Origin: Sphingomonas turrisvirgatae
Lineage (GTDB): Bacteria; Pseudomonadota; Alphaproteobacteria; Sphingomonadales; Sphingomonadaceae
NCBI RefSeq assembly: GCF_001721295.1
Contig: NZ_MDDS01000068.1
Span: 62,001 to 126,000, forward strand
DNA length: 64,000 bases
Reading direction: 5' to 3'
The notes under the pieces: generated by a model
What the model was told of the DNA's origin: nothing
Database searches by the model: none
Seen by the model: the letters and a program-made list of their open reading frames with translations, nothing else
In this document: in pieces, positions 1-10,705 of the stretch
Numbering within the stretch: position 1 is the first letter of the stretch
Layout: each line of letters begins with the position of its first letter
Position numbers and translations under genes: made by a program

Positions 1-1523
1 GCGACCCGTCGTCGATCGTGCGCGCCGACATCGCGGCGGCAAGCGCCAAGGGCTGGCCGGCCCTGCTGGCGGCGCATCAGGCCGATCATCGCAAGCTGTT
101 CCGCCGGGTCGAGCTCGACCTTGGCCGCACGCCGTCCGCCGACCTGCCGACCGACCAGCGGATCGCGCGGTCGGGCGAGCTGGACGATCCGGCGCTGGTG
201 GCGCTCTATTATCAGTTCAGCCGCTATCTGCTGATCGCATCGTCGCGGCCGGGGACTCAGCCGGCCAATTTGCAGGGCATCTGGAACGAGCGGACGGACC
301 CGCCCTGGGAGTCCAAATGGACGCTCAACATCAACGCCGAGATGAACTATTGGCTCGCCGATCCGGCGGGCCTGGGCGAGCTGGTCGAGCCGCTGCTGCG
401 ACTGGTCAAGGATCTGGCGATCACCGGCCAGCGCACGGCGCGCAACGACTGGGGCGCGCGCGGCTGGGTCACCTATCACAACACCGACCTGTGGCGGCAG
501 GCGACGGTCAATAGCTCGGCCTTTTACGGCATGTGGCCGATGGGTGGGGCGTGGCTGCTCAACACGCTGTGGGACCATTGGGACTATAGCCGCGACCGCG
601 CCTTCCTGGCCGAGCTGTATCCCCTGATGGCGTCGTCGTGCCAATTCTATCTCGACGCGCTGGTGCCGCATCCGCGCACCGGCGAATGGGTGATGGCGCC
701 GTCCAACTCGCCCGAGAACTCGCATCGCCCGGGCATTTCGATCGCGGCCGGTCCGGCGATGGACAGCCAGCTGCTGCGCGACCTGTTCGCGCACACGATC
801 GAGGCCGGGGAACTGCTGGCGCGCGATGCGCAGCTGCGGGCCGAGATCGCGGCAAAGCTTGCCAAGCTGCCGCCCGACCGGATCGGCAAGGCGGGGCAGT
901 TGCAGGAGTGGTTCGAGGATTGGGACATGGACGCGCCCGAGATCGACCACCGCCACGTCAGCCACCTCTATGCGCTGTATCCCGGCGAGCAGATCACCCT
1001 GCGCGACACCCCCGACCTTGCCCGTGCTGCGCAGCGCAGCCTGCAGATCCGCGGTGACGATGCGACCGGCTGGGGCATCGGCTGGCGGATCAACTTGTGG
1101 GCACGGCTCGAGCAGCGCGAGCGCGCGTACAAGGTGCTCAAGATGCTGCTGGGGCCAAGCCGCACCTATCCCAACATGTTCGACGCGCATCCCCCGTTCC
1201 AGATCGACGGCAATCTGGGCGGCGCGATGGGGATCGGGCAGATGCTGATGCAAAGCTATGGCGGCGGGATCCACCTGCTGCCCGCCCTGCCGCGCTATTG
1301 GCCGAGCGGGCGGCTGCGCGGCATGCGGGCGCGGGGCAATATCGGCGTGGACCTCGCCTGGTCCGCCGGACAGCTTAGCGAGGCGGTGCTGAACGCCGGC
1401 AGTTCGGGGAAAGTGCGCGTGCACCGGGGGGACGCGGTGCTCGACCTGAATCTGCGCGCAGGCGAGCGAGTGCGCATCGTGCCGGATGCCGCCGGGCTGA
1501 AGGCGCAGCGGCTGGGGCGTTAG
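1..1523 (+). CDS. GH95 alpha-L-fucosidase, C-terminal part (5' truncated by window)
   Basis: The reading frame is already open at base 3, so the start and the N-terminal sandwich domain lie outside; about 506 residues are visible. The barrel part carries GH95 landmarks: NINAEMNYW (about 327-356) with the asparagines that assist catalysis in studied members, SPEN (708-719) with the general-acid glutamate, and FQIDGNLGG (1197-1223) with a conserved aspartate. Known family activity is inverting hydrolysis of alpha-L-fucosides, in some members alpha-L-galactosides. A signal peptide cannot be judged. The locus further on makes GDP-fucose, so trimming of the cell's own polymer is possible, but scavenging of outside glycans is equally likely. 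The gene converges on the next one with a 4-nt overlap. Confidence 0.93.
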   Translation, partial: DPSSIVRADIAAASAKGWPALLAAHQADHRKLFRRVELDLGRTPSADLPTDQRIARSGELDDPALVALYYQFSRYLLIASSRPGTQPANLQGIWNERTDPPWESKWTLNINAEMNYWLADPAGLGELVEPLLRLVKDLAITGQRTARNDWGARGWVTYHNTDLWRQATVNSSAFYGMWPMGGAWLLNTLWDHWDYSRDRAFLAELYPLMASSCQFYLDALVPHPRTGEWVMAPSNSPENSHRPGISIAAGPAMDSQLLRDLFAHTIEAGELLARDAQLRAEIAAKLAKLPPDRIGKAGQLQEWFEDWDMDAPEIDHRHVSHLYALYPGEQITLRDTPDLARAAQRSLQIRGDDATGWGIGWRINLWARLEQRERAYKVLKMLLGPSRTYPNMFDAHPPFQIDGNLGGAMGIGQMLMQSYGGGIHLLPALPRYWPSGRLRGMRARGNIGVDLAWSAGQLSEAVLNAGSSGKVRVHRGDAVLDLNLRAGERVRIVPDAAGLKAQRLGR

Positions 1524-1735
1524 TTGCCGGTCGTCGCAGCCTCGGCCGCGCGCAGCAGGAGCAGCTGTTCGGCGTCTTCAGTGCTCGCTTGACCCCATGC
1601 GAAGGCCGGGGCGCTGCGCAGCAGGTCGCTACGGATGTGCTGGGCCACGCGTTGAAGCTCATCCGGCGTCGGGGTGCGGTCGGCTTCGATACAGTGGATG
1701 ACCTCGGGTGCGATCGTGGTCGCGGGCAGTGCCAT
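1520..1735 (-). CDS. small hypothetical protein, 71 aa
   Basis: I do not recognise this short protein. It is soluble, has no cysteine and no membrane segment, and is rich in Ala, Glu and Leu, probably helical. The case for a real gene is the very strong ribosome binding site (AAAGGAGGAG, complement of 1740-1749) five bases before the ATG. Its stop overlaps the end of the fucosidase gene by 4 nt in convergent orientation. Nothing in the sequence links it to glycan synthesis. Confidence 0.6.
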   Translation of the reverse strand: MALPATTIAPEVIHCIEADRTPTPDELQRVAQHIRSDLLRSAPAFAWGQASTEDAEQLLLLRAAEAATTGN

Positions 1736-1839
1736 GCGCTCCTCCTTTCACCGTCCAGCTAGGGTAGCGGCGGCGGCATGAAAGAGCGCCGGCCTGCCGA
1801 TCGCGGCGAGGCGGCTCCATCGATCGACGAATGCCCGAC

Positions 1840-3947
<2,108 letters not shown>

Positions 3948-3951
<4 letters not shown>

Positions 3952-5036
3952 GCGGCCTCCGTCAGGCGCTGGCGGTGTTGCTGAAAGATCGCGTGAACCT
4001 GCTGCCCGCGCAGGTCGTAGGTGTGTTCGGCCAGAACGCGGGCGAGCGCCGCCTGACCGATGGCACGGGCGCGATCGTCCGTGAGGGCTTCGAGATGCTC
4101 GGCCACGTCCTGCCCGTCGCGCGCGACCAGCACTTCAGCGTTCGGGATCAGGAACAGCTCGATCCCCTCCCATGCGTCGGTGATCAGGCAGGCGGCGGCG
4201 CCGGCCGCTTCGAACACGCGGGTGGCGGGGGAGAAGCCGATATGCGCCATCGAATCCCGCGCGACGTTCAGGACCGCTCGAGGCGTGCAGTTGAAGGCGT
4301 TGTGATCGGCAGTGCCGACATGGCCGATCGCGCGCACATTCGCCGGCATGGACTTGTCGTGCCAGCCATTGCCGCCAAGCAGGAAGCTTGCGTCCGGCAG
4401 CTGCGCGGCGGGTTCGAGGAAGAATTGCTCGATCCGCGTTTCGCGGTCCGGCAGGCGGTTGGCAAGCAGCCCGAGATCGGCGGTAAAGCGCGGGTCGGCA
4501 GGGGCGGGGTGGTGCGTTTCGGGATCGAGCGCGTTGTAGATCGGCACGCAAGCCGCAGCGCCGAAGCCGGTATAGGCATTCACCACCGGCGGTCCGCCGC
4601 CATAGGTCAGCACCATGTCGAGGTCCGGTAGCGCGCGGATGACGGGGTGCGAGGGGGCGCCGCGCATCTCGTCCAGCGTCGCGGCGGCATCAACGTCCCA
4701 GTAGATCTTGAGCGCGTCGGGCCGGCTCTGCGCGATCACGCCTTCGAGCAATTCCTGGTCGAATACGCCCACGCCGTTCGCCTTGACCACGATGTCGGCA
4801 GCCGCTGCCTGTGCCAGCACGCTGCGCAGCCCTTCTCGGGTGGCGGGATAGACCACCGATCGCGCCCATTCGGGCGGATCGATGTCACGATGCTGCTGGC
4901 GGTCGAACGCATCGGGTTCGTAGAAGGTGATGTCGTAGCCGTGGCTGGCCAGCGCCTTCAGGATCCCGCGATAATAGGTCGCCGCCCCGTTCCAGTAGGA
5001 GGACAGCAGGCTCGACCCGTAGAAAGCGATCTTCAT
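3948..5036 (-). CDS. CgeB-like glycosyltransferase
   Basis: A 362-residue GT-B-type protein. It starts with MKIAFYGSSLLSSYWNGAA, the same opening pattern (glycine/serine turn, then WNG or WNHG) seen in the neighbouring CgeB-like proteins. Near residue 270 it has the PF13524-like segment FSPATRVFEAAGAAACLITD followed by a WEGIE stretch, where retaining GT-B enzymes bind the nucleotide sugar. CgeB itself is a Bacillus spore-surface protein; the acceptor and donor here are unknown. No signal peptide or membrane segment, so it should act in the cytoplasm. ATGA overlaps on both sides suggest translational coupling with the other two CgeB-like genes. Confidence 0.82.
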
Positions 5037-6142
5037 GCGGCGTCCTTGGCTGGCAGGGTGGTGAGGCTGGCGACGATGGCGAGCAGTTCGTCAACGCGGT
5101 GCGCGCAGCTGTGACGGGCGCGGATCGTCTCAAGGCCGTTGCGGACCAATTCGGCCCGCAGCGCTGGATCGTTGCTCAGGGCGGTGAGGTGCCGCGTCAT
5201 TTCAGCGCCATCGCGCGCCACGAGATAGTCCTGCCCCGGGCGGAACAGCCCCTCGGCATCGTCCCACGGCGCCGAGACCAGCGGAATGCCGCAGGCAAGC
5301 GCCTCGAACACGCGGATCGTGGGAATGCCGGGCAGGATCGTACTGTAGTAGCGGCGCGGCACGTGCACCGTTGCGAGGTGACGTGCGAACAGTTTCGGCG
5401 CGCGGGCGTTGGGTGCCCAGCCGTGATAGTTGACGCCGTAGCGGGCAAGCGTTGCCTTTGCCTCGTCGGGATAGCGCACGCCGTAGATGTCGAGCGGCAG
5501 CCCGGCATCCTGCGCCGGGCTGAACAGGAAGGTTTCAAGCTCCTGCGTCCGCTCGCCATCGCCCCAATTGCCGATCCACACGAGACCTTCGCGCTCGCCT
5601 TCTTCGAGGGGCGGGTGGAAGCGGCGCAGATCGGCGGCTTCGTGCCACGTCCATACGCGATCCGCCCAGCCCCAGCCGCGATAGACGTCCGACAGCGTCT
5701 CGCCGAACGCCAACACGCCGTCATAGCCCGAGAGGTCATAGGCACGCATTGCCGCAGGCTCGCTCACCGCGCGATGATGCGTGTCGTGGAAGAGGAGCGT
5801 GAACGGCGCGCCGCAGCTGCGCACGCGGCCGAGCCGGGCGACCAGCTTGGGATCGTTCCATTCGTGCACGATGACGAGGTCCGCGCCCTCGACCATCCGT
5901 TCGGGGAAGCAGAGCGGCGTATAGGTGGACGAGCGCAGTTCGGGATAGGCGGTGCGATAGGGTTCGAGCCCGGCTTCGCCATGATCAGCGAGCAGGTTTT
6001 GAAGGCTCCAGGCGTTTTCCGGCTCCCACACCTCGACCTGATGGCCGCGCGCGATCAGTTCGCTCAGCACGCCGCGCAGGAAATGCGCGTTGCCATGGTT
6101 CCAGCACGAAGCAAGCGAATGGGTGAAATAGACGATCTTCAT
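5033..6142 (-). CDS. CgeB-like glycosyltransferase
   Basis: A 369-residue GT-B-type protein that begins MKIVYFTHSLASCWNHGNAH. I chose the ATG at 6142 because it overlaps the upstream stop as ATGA and aligns with the starts of its two paralogues; a longer open frame upstream is only the shadow of the preceding gene. The C-terminal half has the family segment GIPTIRVFEALACGIPLVSA and a GQDYLVARDG stretch. It keeps a histidine-rich central part (LLFHDTHHRA) missing from the other two copies, so acceptor or donor probably differs. Cytoplasmic; substrate unknown. Confidence 0.83.
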   Translation of the reverse strand: MKIVYFTHSLASCWNHGNAHFLRGVLSELIARGHQVEVWEPENAWSLQNLLADHGEAGLEPYRTAYPELRSSTYTPLCFPERMVEGADLVIVHEWNDPKLVARLGRVRSCGAPFTLLFHDTHHRAVSEPAAMRAYDLSGYDGVLAFGETLSDVYRGWGWADRVWTWHEAADLRRFHPPLEEGEREGLVWIGNWGDGERTQELETFLFSPAQDAGLPLDIYGVRYPDEAKATLARYGVNYHGWAPNARAPKLFARHLATVHVPRRYYSTILPGIPTIRVFEALACGIPLVSAPWDDAEGLFRPGQDYLVARDGAEMTRHLTALSNDPALRAELVRNGLETIRARHSCAHRVDELLAIVASLTTLPAKDAA

Positions 6143-7251
6143 GCCGCGACCTTTCCGCGTGGAGCGTGGTCGGCGAGCAGTCCGGCATAGATGCCGTGCA
6201 TCCGCGCGGCCATCGCCTGGGGCGTGTAGCGCGCGGCCCGCTGCCGGGCGGCTTCGCCGAGCCGGTGGCGAAGCGCGCTGTCGCCGATCAGCGTGTCGAT
6301 GGCATGGACGTAGGCGGCGGCATCGTCGCCCGCCACGAACAGCGCCGCCCCGTCCCACAGCTCGCGGAAGCTGGAAATGTCGGAAAGCACCAGCGCGCAG
6401 CCCGCCTGAGCCGCCTCGAGCACGGCAAGGCCGAACGGCTCGAACGAAGCGGCAGAGACGAACACCGGCCGCGATGCGAGCCGGTCGCCGAGCGCGGCGC
6501 CGTCGAGCGTGCCGAGCAGGTGCAGGTTGGCAAGATCGACTTGCTCGCCATGCGGCCCGGTCACGGTGCCGGCGGCATCGAACGGCACGGTGAGCCGCGC
6601 GGCGGCGGTGTCGAGCAACGCGGCGCGCTTCACCTTGTCCCACAGGCGCCCGACGGTCAGCGCGCGGTCGTGCATCGCACTCGTCCTCGCCGGCAGTGCG
6701 GTGCGCCCGTTATGCACCACGGCAGGCGCGTGGCGCAGGCCGTAATGGCGCGCGACGACCCGCGCATAGCTGGCGGTCGGCGCGACCAGGCGATCGGCGG
6801 CGCGCAGCCCTTCACCCATCAGCCGGCGGTGCCAGTCGAACATCGGATCGAGCGGTTGACCGCGCTTTGCCGCCTGCCACCAGGTCGATACGCAGCCATG
6901 CGTCACCGCGACGGTCGGCACGCCGATGGGCGAGGCTGCGCCGAGCGTCGGCATGTTGAGTTGCACCAGATCGACGCGCTGCGCGCGGGCCAAGTCGCCG
7001 ATCGCCGCGCCGGCGGCCAGCACAGGCTTGGGACCATCGCACAGCCAGTCGAGCGGCAGGCCGGTTTCGATCAGCGTTGCGGTGGCGATCGCCTGCGCTT
7101 CGGCGCGCTGCGCCGGCGAGGGCGGCGGGCCGAGCAGCGCCAGCACGCATTCCACGCCCAGCACGCCGAGTTCGCGCGCCAGGTCGACACTGTACTGCCA
7201 CACGCCGCCGACCGCATCGGTGGTGATGAGGACGCGCATCGCGCTTGTCAC
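6139..7251 (-). CDS. GT4-type glycosyltransferase
   Basis: A 370-residue retaining GT-B glycosyltransferase. The N-terminus VLITTDAVGGVWQYSVDLA has the glycine-rich acceptor loop of GT4 enzymes. The C-terminal donor site shows SAASFEPFGLAVLEAAQAGC, the EX7E pattern of the family, and a following SDISSFRELWDGAALFV segment. It joins the operon by 4-nt overlaps on both sides. The start may be the ATG at 7251, which overlaps the previous stop, or the internal Met at residue 5. Donor and acceptor cannot be read from sequence. Confidence 0.87.
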   Translation of the reverse strand: MTSAMRVLITTDAVGGVWQYSVDLARELGVLGVECVLALLGPPPSPAQRAEAQAIATATLIETGLPLDWLCDGPKPVLAAGAAIGDLARAQRVDLVQLNMPTLGAASPIGVPTVAVTHGCVSTWWQAAKRGQPLDPMFDWHRRLMGEGLRAADRLVAPTASYARVVARHYGLRHAPAVVHNGRTALPARTSAMHDRALTVGRLWDKVKRAALLDTAAARLTVPFDAAGTVTGPHGEQVDLANLHLLGTLDGAALGDRLASRPVFVSAASFEPFGLAVLEAAQAGCALVLSDISSFRELWDGAALFVAGDDAAAYVHAIDTLIGDSALRHRLGEAARQRAARYTPQAMAARMHGIYAGLLADHAPRGKVAA

Positions 7252-8333
7252 AAGGCGATCGCTTGCAGGACCGGTGCCTGCGCCGCGTGGGCTGGCAGGT
7301 CGATGCCGCGTTCACCAGCCAGCCACGTCGCCAGCCGCGCCACGCCATCGCGCCATGGTAACGGGGCAGCAAGGCCGAGTGCGGAGCGGGCGGCGCGGGT
7401 ATCGGCCACGAAGTAGCGTTGATCGCCAGCGCGCCAGTCGTCGAAGCCGACCGTCGGCTCGCGCCCGATCAGCCGCCCGATATGATCGATCAGCACGCGC
7501 AGGCTGACCGCATTGGCAGCGCCGCCACCCAGGTTGAAGGCGCGCCCCGCGATGCGATCGATCCGCTGCCATGCGGCAAGATAGGCATCGACGGCGTCGC
7601 CGACGTCGAGGATGTCGCGGACCTGCTGGCCGTCGCCGTAGAGCGTGATCGGCTGATCCTGAAGCGCGCGGATCAGGAAGTGCGCGACCCAGCCCTGATC
7701 CTCGGTCCCCATCTGACGTTCGCCATAGATGCAGCTCATCCGCAGCACGGCGGCAGGCAGCCCGAAGCTGCGCGCATAATCGAGGACATACTGGTCCGCC
7801 GCGCCCTTCGAACAGCCATAGGGCGTGTGGAAATCGAGCGGGCGCTGTTCCCCGATACCGTTGCGGCGGATCTGCGCGTCCGCGGGAAGATAGCCCCGAT
7901 CGGTGGCGACGAACTCGAGGTCGGCGAGATCGCCATAGACCTTGTTGGTCGAGGCGAAGATGACCGGGGGCGGCGTGGACGCCTGACGCGCGGCTTCAAG
8001 CACGGCGAAGGTGCCGCCGATGTTGATCTCGAAATCCTCGCGCGGGTCGGCGAGGCTGGTCGTCACCGCGACTTGCGCCGCCATGTGGAACACGGCGCGC
8101 GCGTCGCGCACCGTTTCGGCGAGGATGCCGTCGCGAATGTCGGCGATCACCGGCTGGATCAGATCGCCATGGCGGCGCTGCAGCCAGGCGAGGTTGCGCT
8201 CGACGCCGGGACGCGAGAGTGCGTCATAGACGATGACGCGGTTGCCCTGTCCCGCCAGGCGGTCGGCAATGTTGCAGCCGATGAAGCCAGCGCCGCCGGT
8301 GACCAGGATCGGACGATCGGCGGCGGGGGTCAT
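7248..8333 (-). CDS. extended SDR, CDP-paratose 2-epimerase-like
   Basis: A 361-residue NAD-dependent sugar-nucleotide epimerase/dehydratase. GGAGFIG (residues 13-19) binds the cofactor, and the YGCSKG motif gives the catalytic Tyr and Lys. TNKVYGD in place of the usual S-x-S-x-VYG, and CIYGERQMGTEDQGWVAHF later on, are traits I associate with the CDP-paratose/tyvelose 2-epimerase branch, which inverts C2 of a dideoxyhexose. No CDP-sugar dehydratase is in the window, so the true substrate may differ and the enzyme may act on another nucleotide sugar. It overlaps both operon neighbours by 4 nt. Confidence 0.78.
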   Translation of the reverse strand: MTPAADRPILVTGGAGFIGCNIADRLAGQGNRVIVYDALSRPGVERNLAWLQRRHGDLIQPVIADIRDGILAETVRDARAVFHMAAQVAVTTSLADPREDFEINIGGTFAVLEAARQASTPPPVIFASTNKVYGDLADLEFVATDRGYLPADAQIRRNGIGEQRPLDFHTPYGCSKGAADQYVLDYARSFGLPAAVLRMSCIYGERQMGTEDQGWVAHFLIRALQDQPITLYGDGQQVRDILDVGDAVDAYLAAWQRIDRIAGRAFNLGGGAANAVSLRVLIDHIGRLIGREPTVGFDDWRAGDQRYFVADTRAARSALGLAAPLPWRDGVARLATWLAGERGIDLPAHAAQAPVLQAIAL

Positions 8334-9445
8334 GCGACGAGGCCCCGCGCTTCGAGTTCGGCGCGCGCATCATCGACGCGGTCCTCGGCGGTCTGCTGCC
8401 CGACCCATTCGGCCAGTTCGGCCAGCCCCTCTTCGAAATCCTGCCGCGCCCGGAAACCGATACGCTGTTCGGCGAGGCTGGTGTCGGCAAAACAGTGCCG
8501 GATGTCCCCGATGCGCGCCTTGCCCACGATCTCCGGCTCGATGTCGTTCTTGCCCATTGCGCGGGCTAGCGCCTGGGCGACTTCAGTCACCGAACGATCC
8601 TGGCCCGATCCGATGTTGAAAGTCTGCCCGACCGCTTCGGGCAGGGTGAGCGCGTCGGCAAAGGCGCGGGCGACGTCGCTCACATGCACGAAATCGCGGC
8701 GCTGCTCGCCATCCTCGAAGATCATCGGGCGCTGGCCGTTGAGCAGGCGCGAGGCGAAGATCGCCAACACGCCGGTATAGGGATTGGAGAGCGCCTGACC
8801 GGGGCCGTAAACGTTGAACAGGCGCAGGCACACGCTCTCGATGCCATAGGGGGCGCCCATGATATGCGTGGTGCGCTCCTGCACATATTTGTTGAGCGCA
8901 TAGATCGAGGCAAGGCTGGGCCGTTTCCATTCCGGCGTGGGCAGTGGCGCGAGTTGATGGCCGTTCAGGTCGACCGGGTTCCACACCTGCTGCCCGTCGC
9001 GCACGATGCCGCGCTCGGCATCCTCGACCAGGTTGCCGGCGACGTCGCGATACAGCCCCTCGCCATAGATGCTCATCGATGATGCGGTGACGACGCGGCG
9101 GACAGGATGGTCGATCAGCCGTTCGAACAGGACGGCGGTGCCGACATCGTTGGTCGAGGTGTAGCGTTCGACTTCGTACATCGACTGGCCGACACCGACT
9201 TCGGCGGCGAGGTGGATGACGCTGCCGACACCGTTGAGCGCGCGGGCGACGGCATCGCCATTCCGTATATCGGCGACGATCAGTTCGGCATCGTCATCGA
9301 GGTCGGCCGGGCGATCGGCCTGGCCATGAACCTGGGGCAGCATGCAATCCAGGATGCGGACCTGATTGCCGCGGCGAAGCAGTTCGGCGGTCACCTGGCG
9401 CCCGATGAAGCCGGCGCCGCCAGTGATCAGGACCTTTTCCGCCAT
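8330..9445 (-). CDS. extended SDR, dTDP-L-rhamnose 4-epimerase-like
   Basis: A 371-residue NAD-dependent epimerase, first gene of the six-gene operon, with a GGGGAG ribosome binding site seven bases before the ATG. GGAGFIG is at residues 9-15; YALNKY supplies the catalytic Tyr/Lys. The EVGVGQSMYEVERYTSTND stretch and the long insertion after the SSMSIYGEG motif resemble the family that interconverts dTDP-L-rhamnose and dTDP-6-deoxy-L-talose. This assignment rests on motif memory, and UDP-glucose 4-epimerase-type activity remains possible. Rhamnose synthesis genes are not in the window. Confidence 0.75.
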   Translation of the reverse strand: MAEKVLITGGAGFIGRQVTAELLRRGNQVRILDCMLPQVHGQADRPADLDDDAELIVADIRNGDAVARALNGVGSVIHLAAEVGVGQSMYEVERYTSTNDVGTAVLFERLIDHPVRRVVTASSMSIYGEGLYRDVAGNLVEDAERGIVRDGQQVWNPVDLNGHQLAPLPTPEWKRPSLASIYALNKYVQERTTHIMGAPYGIESVCLRLFNVYGPGQALSNPYTGVLAIFASRLLNGQRPMIFEDGEQRRDFVHVSDVARAFADALTLPEAVGQTFNIGSGQDRSVTEVAQALARAMGKNDIEPEIVGKARIGDIRHCFADTSLAEQRIGFRARQDFEEGLAELAEWVGQQTAEDRVDDARAELEARGLVA

Positions 9446-9565
9446 GCCGTATCTCCCCGCAGATTTACATCTGGCATCCAGCGATCTATTTAGACTCGCC
9501 TGAAAAACGCCGACGGTTCGCTTCCGTCGCGGGGTTGAACATCTTCTTCTTCATCTAGTTCCCTG

Positions 9566-9585
9566 ATGTTTGTTGATGCAAACAT
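9566..9585. promoter_or_regulatory. inverted repeat ATGTTTG-N6-CAAACAT
   Basis: Perfect 7-base arms separated by 6 bases in an AT-rich pocket between the divergent epimerase operon (start 9445) and the phosphatase gene (start 9702). The spacing suits a dimeric regulator. It is seen in the sequence only; the bound protein is unknown. Confidence 0.4.
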
Positions 9586-9595
9586 AGGTTATGTA

Positions 9596-9692
9596 CTTTG
9601 TTGCTCATCCGGCAATAGCATCTACAAAGCTTCTCAACGCCATACGGGATTCAAGTTTACATGGATCAAGGATAATAGCTGATTCATGTAAA
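9596..9692. promoter_or_regulatory. shared regulatory block A with TTTACATG...CATGTAAA repeat
   Basis: This block has an 8-base inverted repeat (9656-9663 and 9685-9692, 21-base spacer) directly before the phosphatase gene. It contains ACATGGATCAAGGAT (9659-9673), which recurs exactly at 11693-11707, and CTTTGTTGCT (9596-9605), whose complement recurs at 11673-11682. Both copies lie in divergent intergenic regions 2 kb apart, so a common regulator is likely. No confident -35/-10 pair can be assigned. Confidence 0.5.
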
Positions 9693-9701
9693 GAAGCGCC
9701 G

Positions 9702-10301
9702 ATGATGCGAACCATCCACCTCGTGCGGCATGGCGATCATGACGAAGTAGGCCGGGTGCTGAGCGGACGATCGGCAATCCCGCTGAACGCGCAAGGCCGC
9801 GCGCAGGCGGTGGCATTGGGGGAATGGTTCGACGGCTGCCGGCCGGCGTCGCTGCACAGCAGCCCGCAACTCCGTGCACGGCAGACCGCGGCGCCGATCG
9901 CCACGCGGCTCGACCTGTCGGTGCGCGAGGCGGCTGCGCTGGACGAGATCGACTTCGGCACATTCACTGGACGCAGTTTCGCGGCGTTGGACAGCGATAA
10001 GGACTGGCAACGCTGGAATCGCGAGCGCGCGACGGCACGCTGCCCCGGCGGCGAGACGATGGCCGAGGCGGTCGCGCGCGCGCGCGAGTATCTATGGTCG
10101 CTGCCCGGCGGCGATACGGCGATCTGCGTCACCCATTGCGACATCATTCGCGGCCTGGTCGCCGACCTGCTCGGCATCGGCCTCGATCGCATGTTCGTGC
10201 TGGATTGTGATCCGGGTTCGGTGACGACGTTGGTGCTGGGCGAGGGCCACGCCCGGCTGGCCGCGCTCAATGTGCCGGCTGTGCGACCAGCACCGGCGTG
10301 A
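9702..10301 (+). CDS. histidine phosphatase family protein
   Basis: About 199 residues. The N-terminal TIHLVRHGDHDE contains the catalytic RHG histidine, and ICVTHCDIIRG near residue 145 supplies the second histidine. The family includes phosphoglycerate mutases, alpha-ribazole and sugar phosphatases; the short length fits a small-molecule phosphatase. I chose the tandem ATG at 9702/9705 because homologous proteins begin just before the RHG motif; an in-frame ATG at 9591 would add 37 residues read through the regulatory block. The ribosome site is weak (AAGAAG). Dephosphorylating a sugar or inositol phosphate made in this locus is an inference. The 3' end overlaps the convergent DUF6165 gene by 35 nt. 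Confidence 0.85.
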   Translation: MMRTIHLVRHGDHDEVGRVLSGRSAIPLNAQGRAQAVALGEWFDGCRPASLHSSPQLRARQTAAPIATRLDLSVREAAALDEIDFGTFTGRSFAALDSDKDWQRWNRERATARCPGGETMAEAVARAREYLWSLPGGDTAICVTHCDIIRGLVADLLGIGLDRMFVLDCDPGSVTTLVLGEGHARLAALNVPAVRPAPA

Positions 10302-10701
10302 CCGGCGGCGCTTGAGCATAGCTTTTCTCTTCGACCAGCGCCGAGCCGAGCAGGTCGTTGATGGCGCGCTTGATCGCGGCGCGCTCGTCATTGGTCTTGT
10401 ACACCGACCGGGCGAGCGCGACGAAGCTCGGGCCGAACTGCGCATCGGCCTCCTGTTCACGCAGTGCATCCTCGACCTCCCACAGCGTCGCGTTGATGCG
10501 GGTCAGGCGCTGCATCAACGGTGCAAGCCCGGCGGTATCCATCACCTGCGCGGCGGCGGCGCTGAGCAGCGCATGTTCCTGCTCCACATGCAGCAGGGCG
10601 TCGGCGCGCGTGATCCGCTCGCGCTTGATCGCAAGGATCGTGAGCTTGTCGAGCAATTCGCCCCACGAGACGGGAACGGAGGGGCAGTCGGCGTCGGACA
10701 T
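10267..10701 (-). CDS. DUF6165-like protein
   Basis: A 144-residue helical protein of unknown function. The opening VSWGELLDKLTILAIKRERI is the signature I associate with DUF6165. I placed the start at the ATG at 10701, four bases after the stop of the GT9-like gene, because conservation should begin at this motif; a longer frame to 10863 runs inside the neighbour. Proteins of this type often sit beside GT9/TPR-type transferases in surface-glycan loci, as here. No cysteine pairs or membrane segments; cytoplasmic. Role unknown, perhaps a small partner of the adjacent transferase. Confidence 0.72.
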   Translation of the reverse strand: MSDADCPSVPVSWGELLDKLTILAIKRERITRADALLHVEQEHALLSAAAAQVMDTAGLAPLMQRLTRINATLWEVEDALREQEADAQFGPSFVALARSVYKTNDERAAIKRAINDLLGSALVEEKSYAQAPPVTPVLVAQPAH

Positions 10702-10705
10702 CGGC

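Noticed and set aside
5033-6643. N-terminal extension of the third CgeB-like gene up to 6643
   Set aside because: The added 167 residues are Arg/Ala-rich and overlap the upstream GT4 gene. The ATG at 6142 aligns with paralogues and forms an ATGA overlap.
9591-9701. Use of the ATG at 9591 as start of the histidine phosphatase
   Set aside because: The additional residues are read from the AT-rich regulatory block with inverted repeats and do not resemble a phosphatase N-terminus. Family members start just before the RHG motif.
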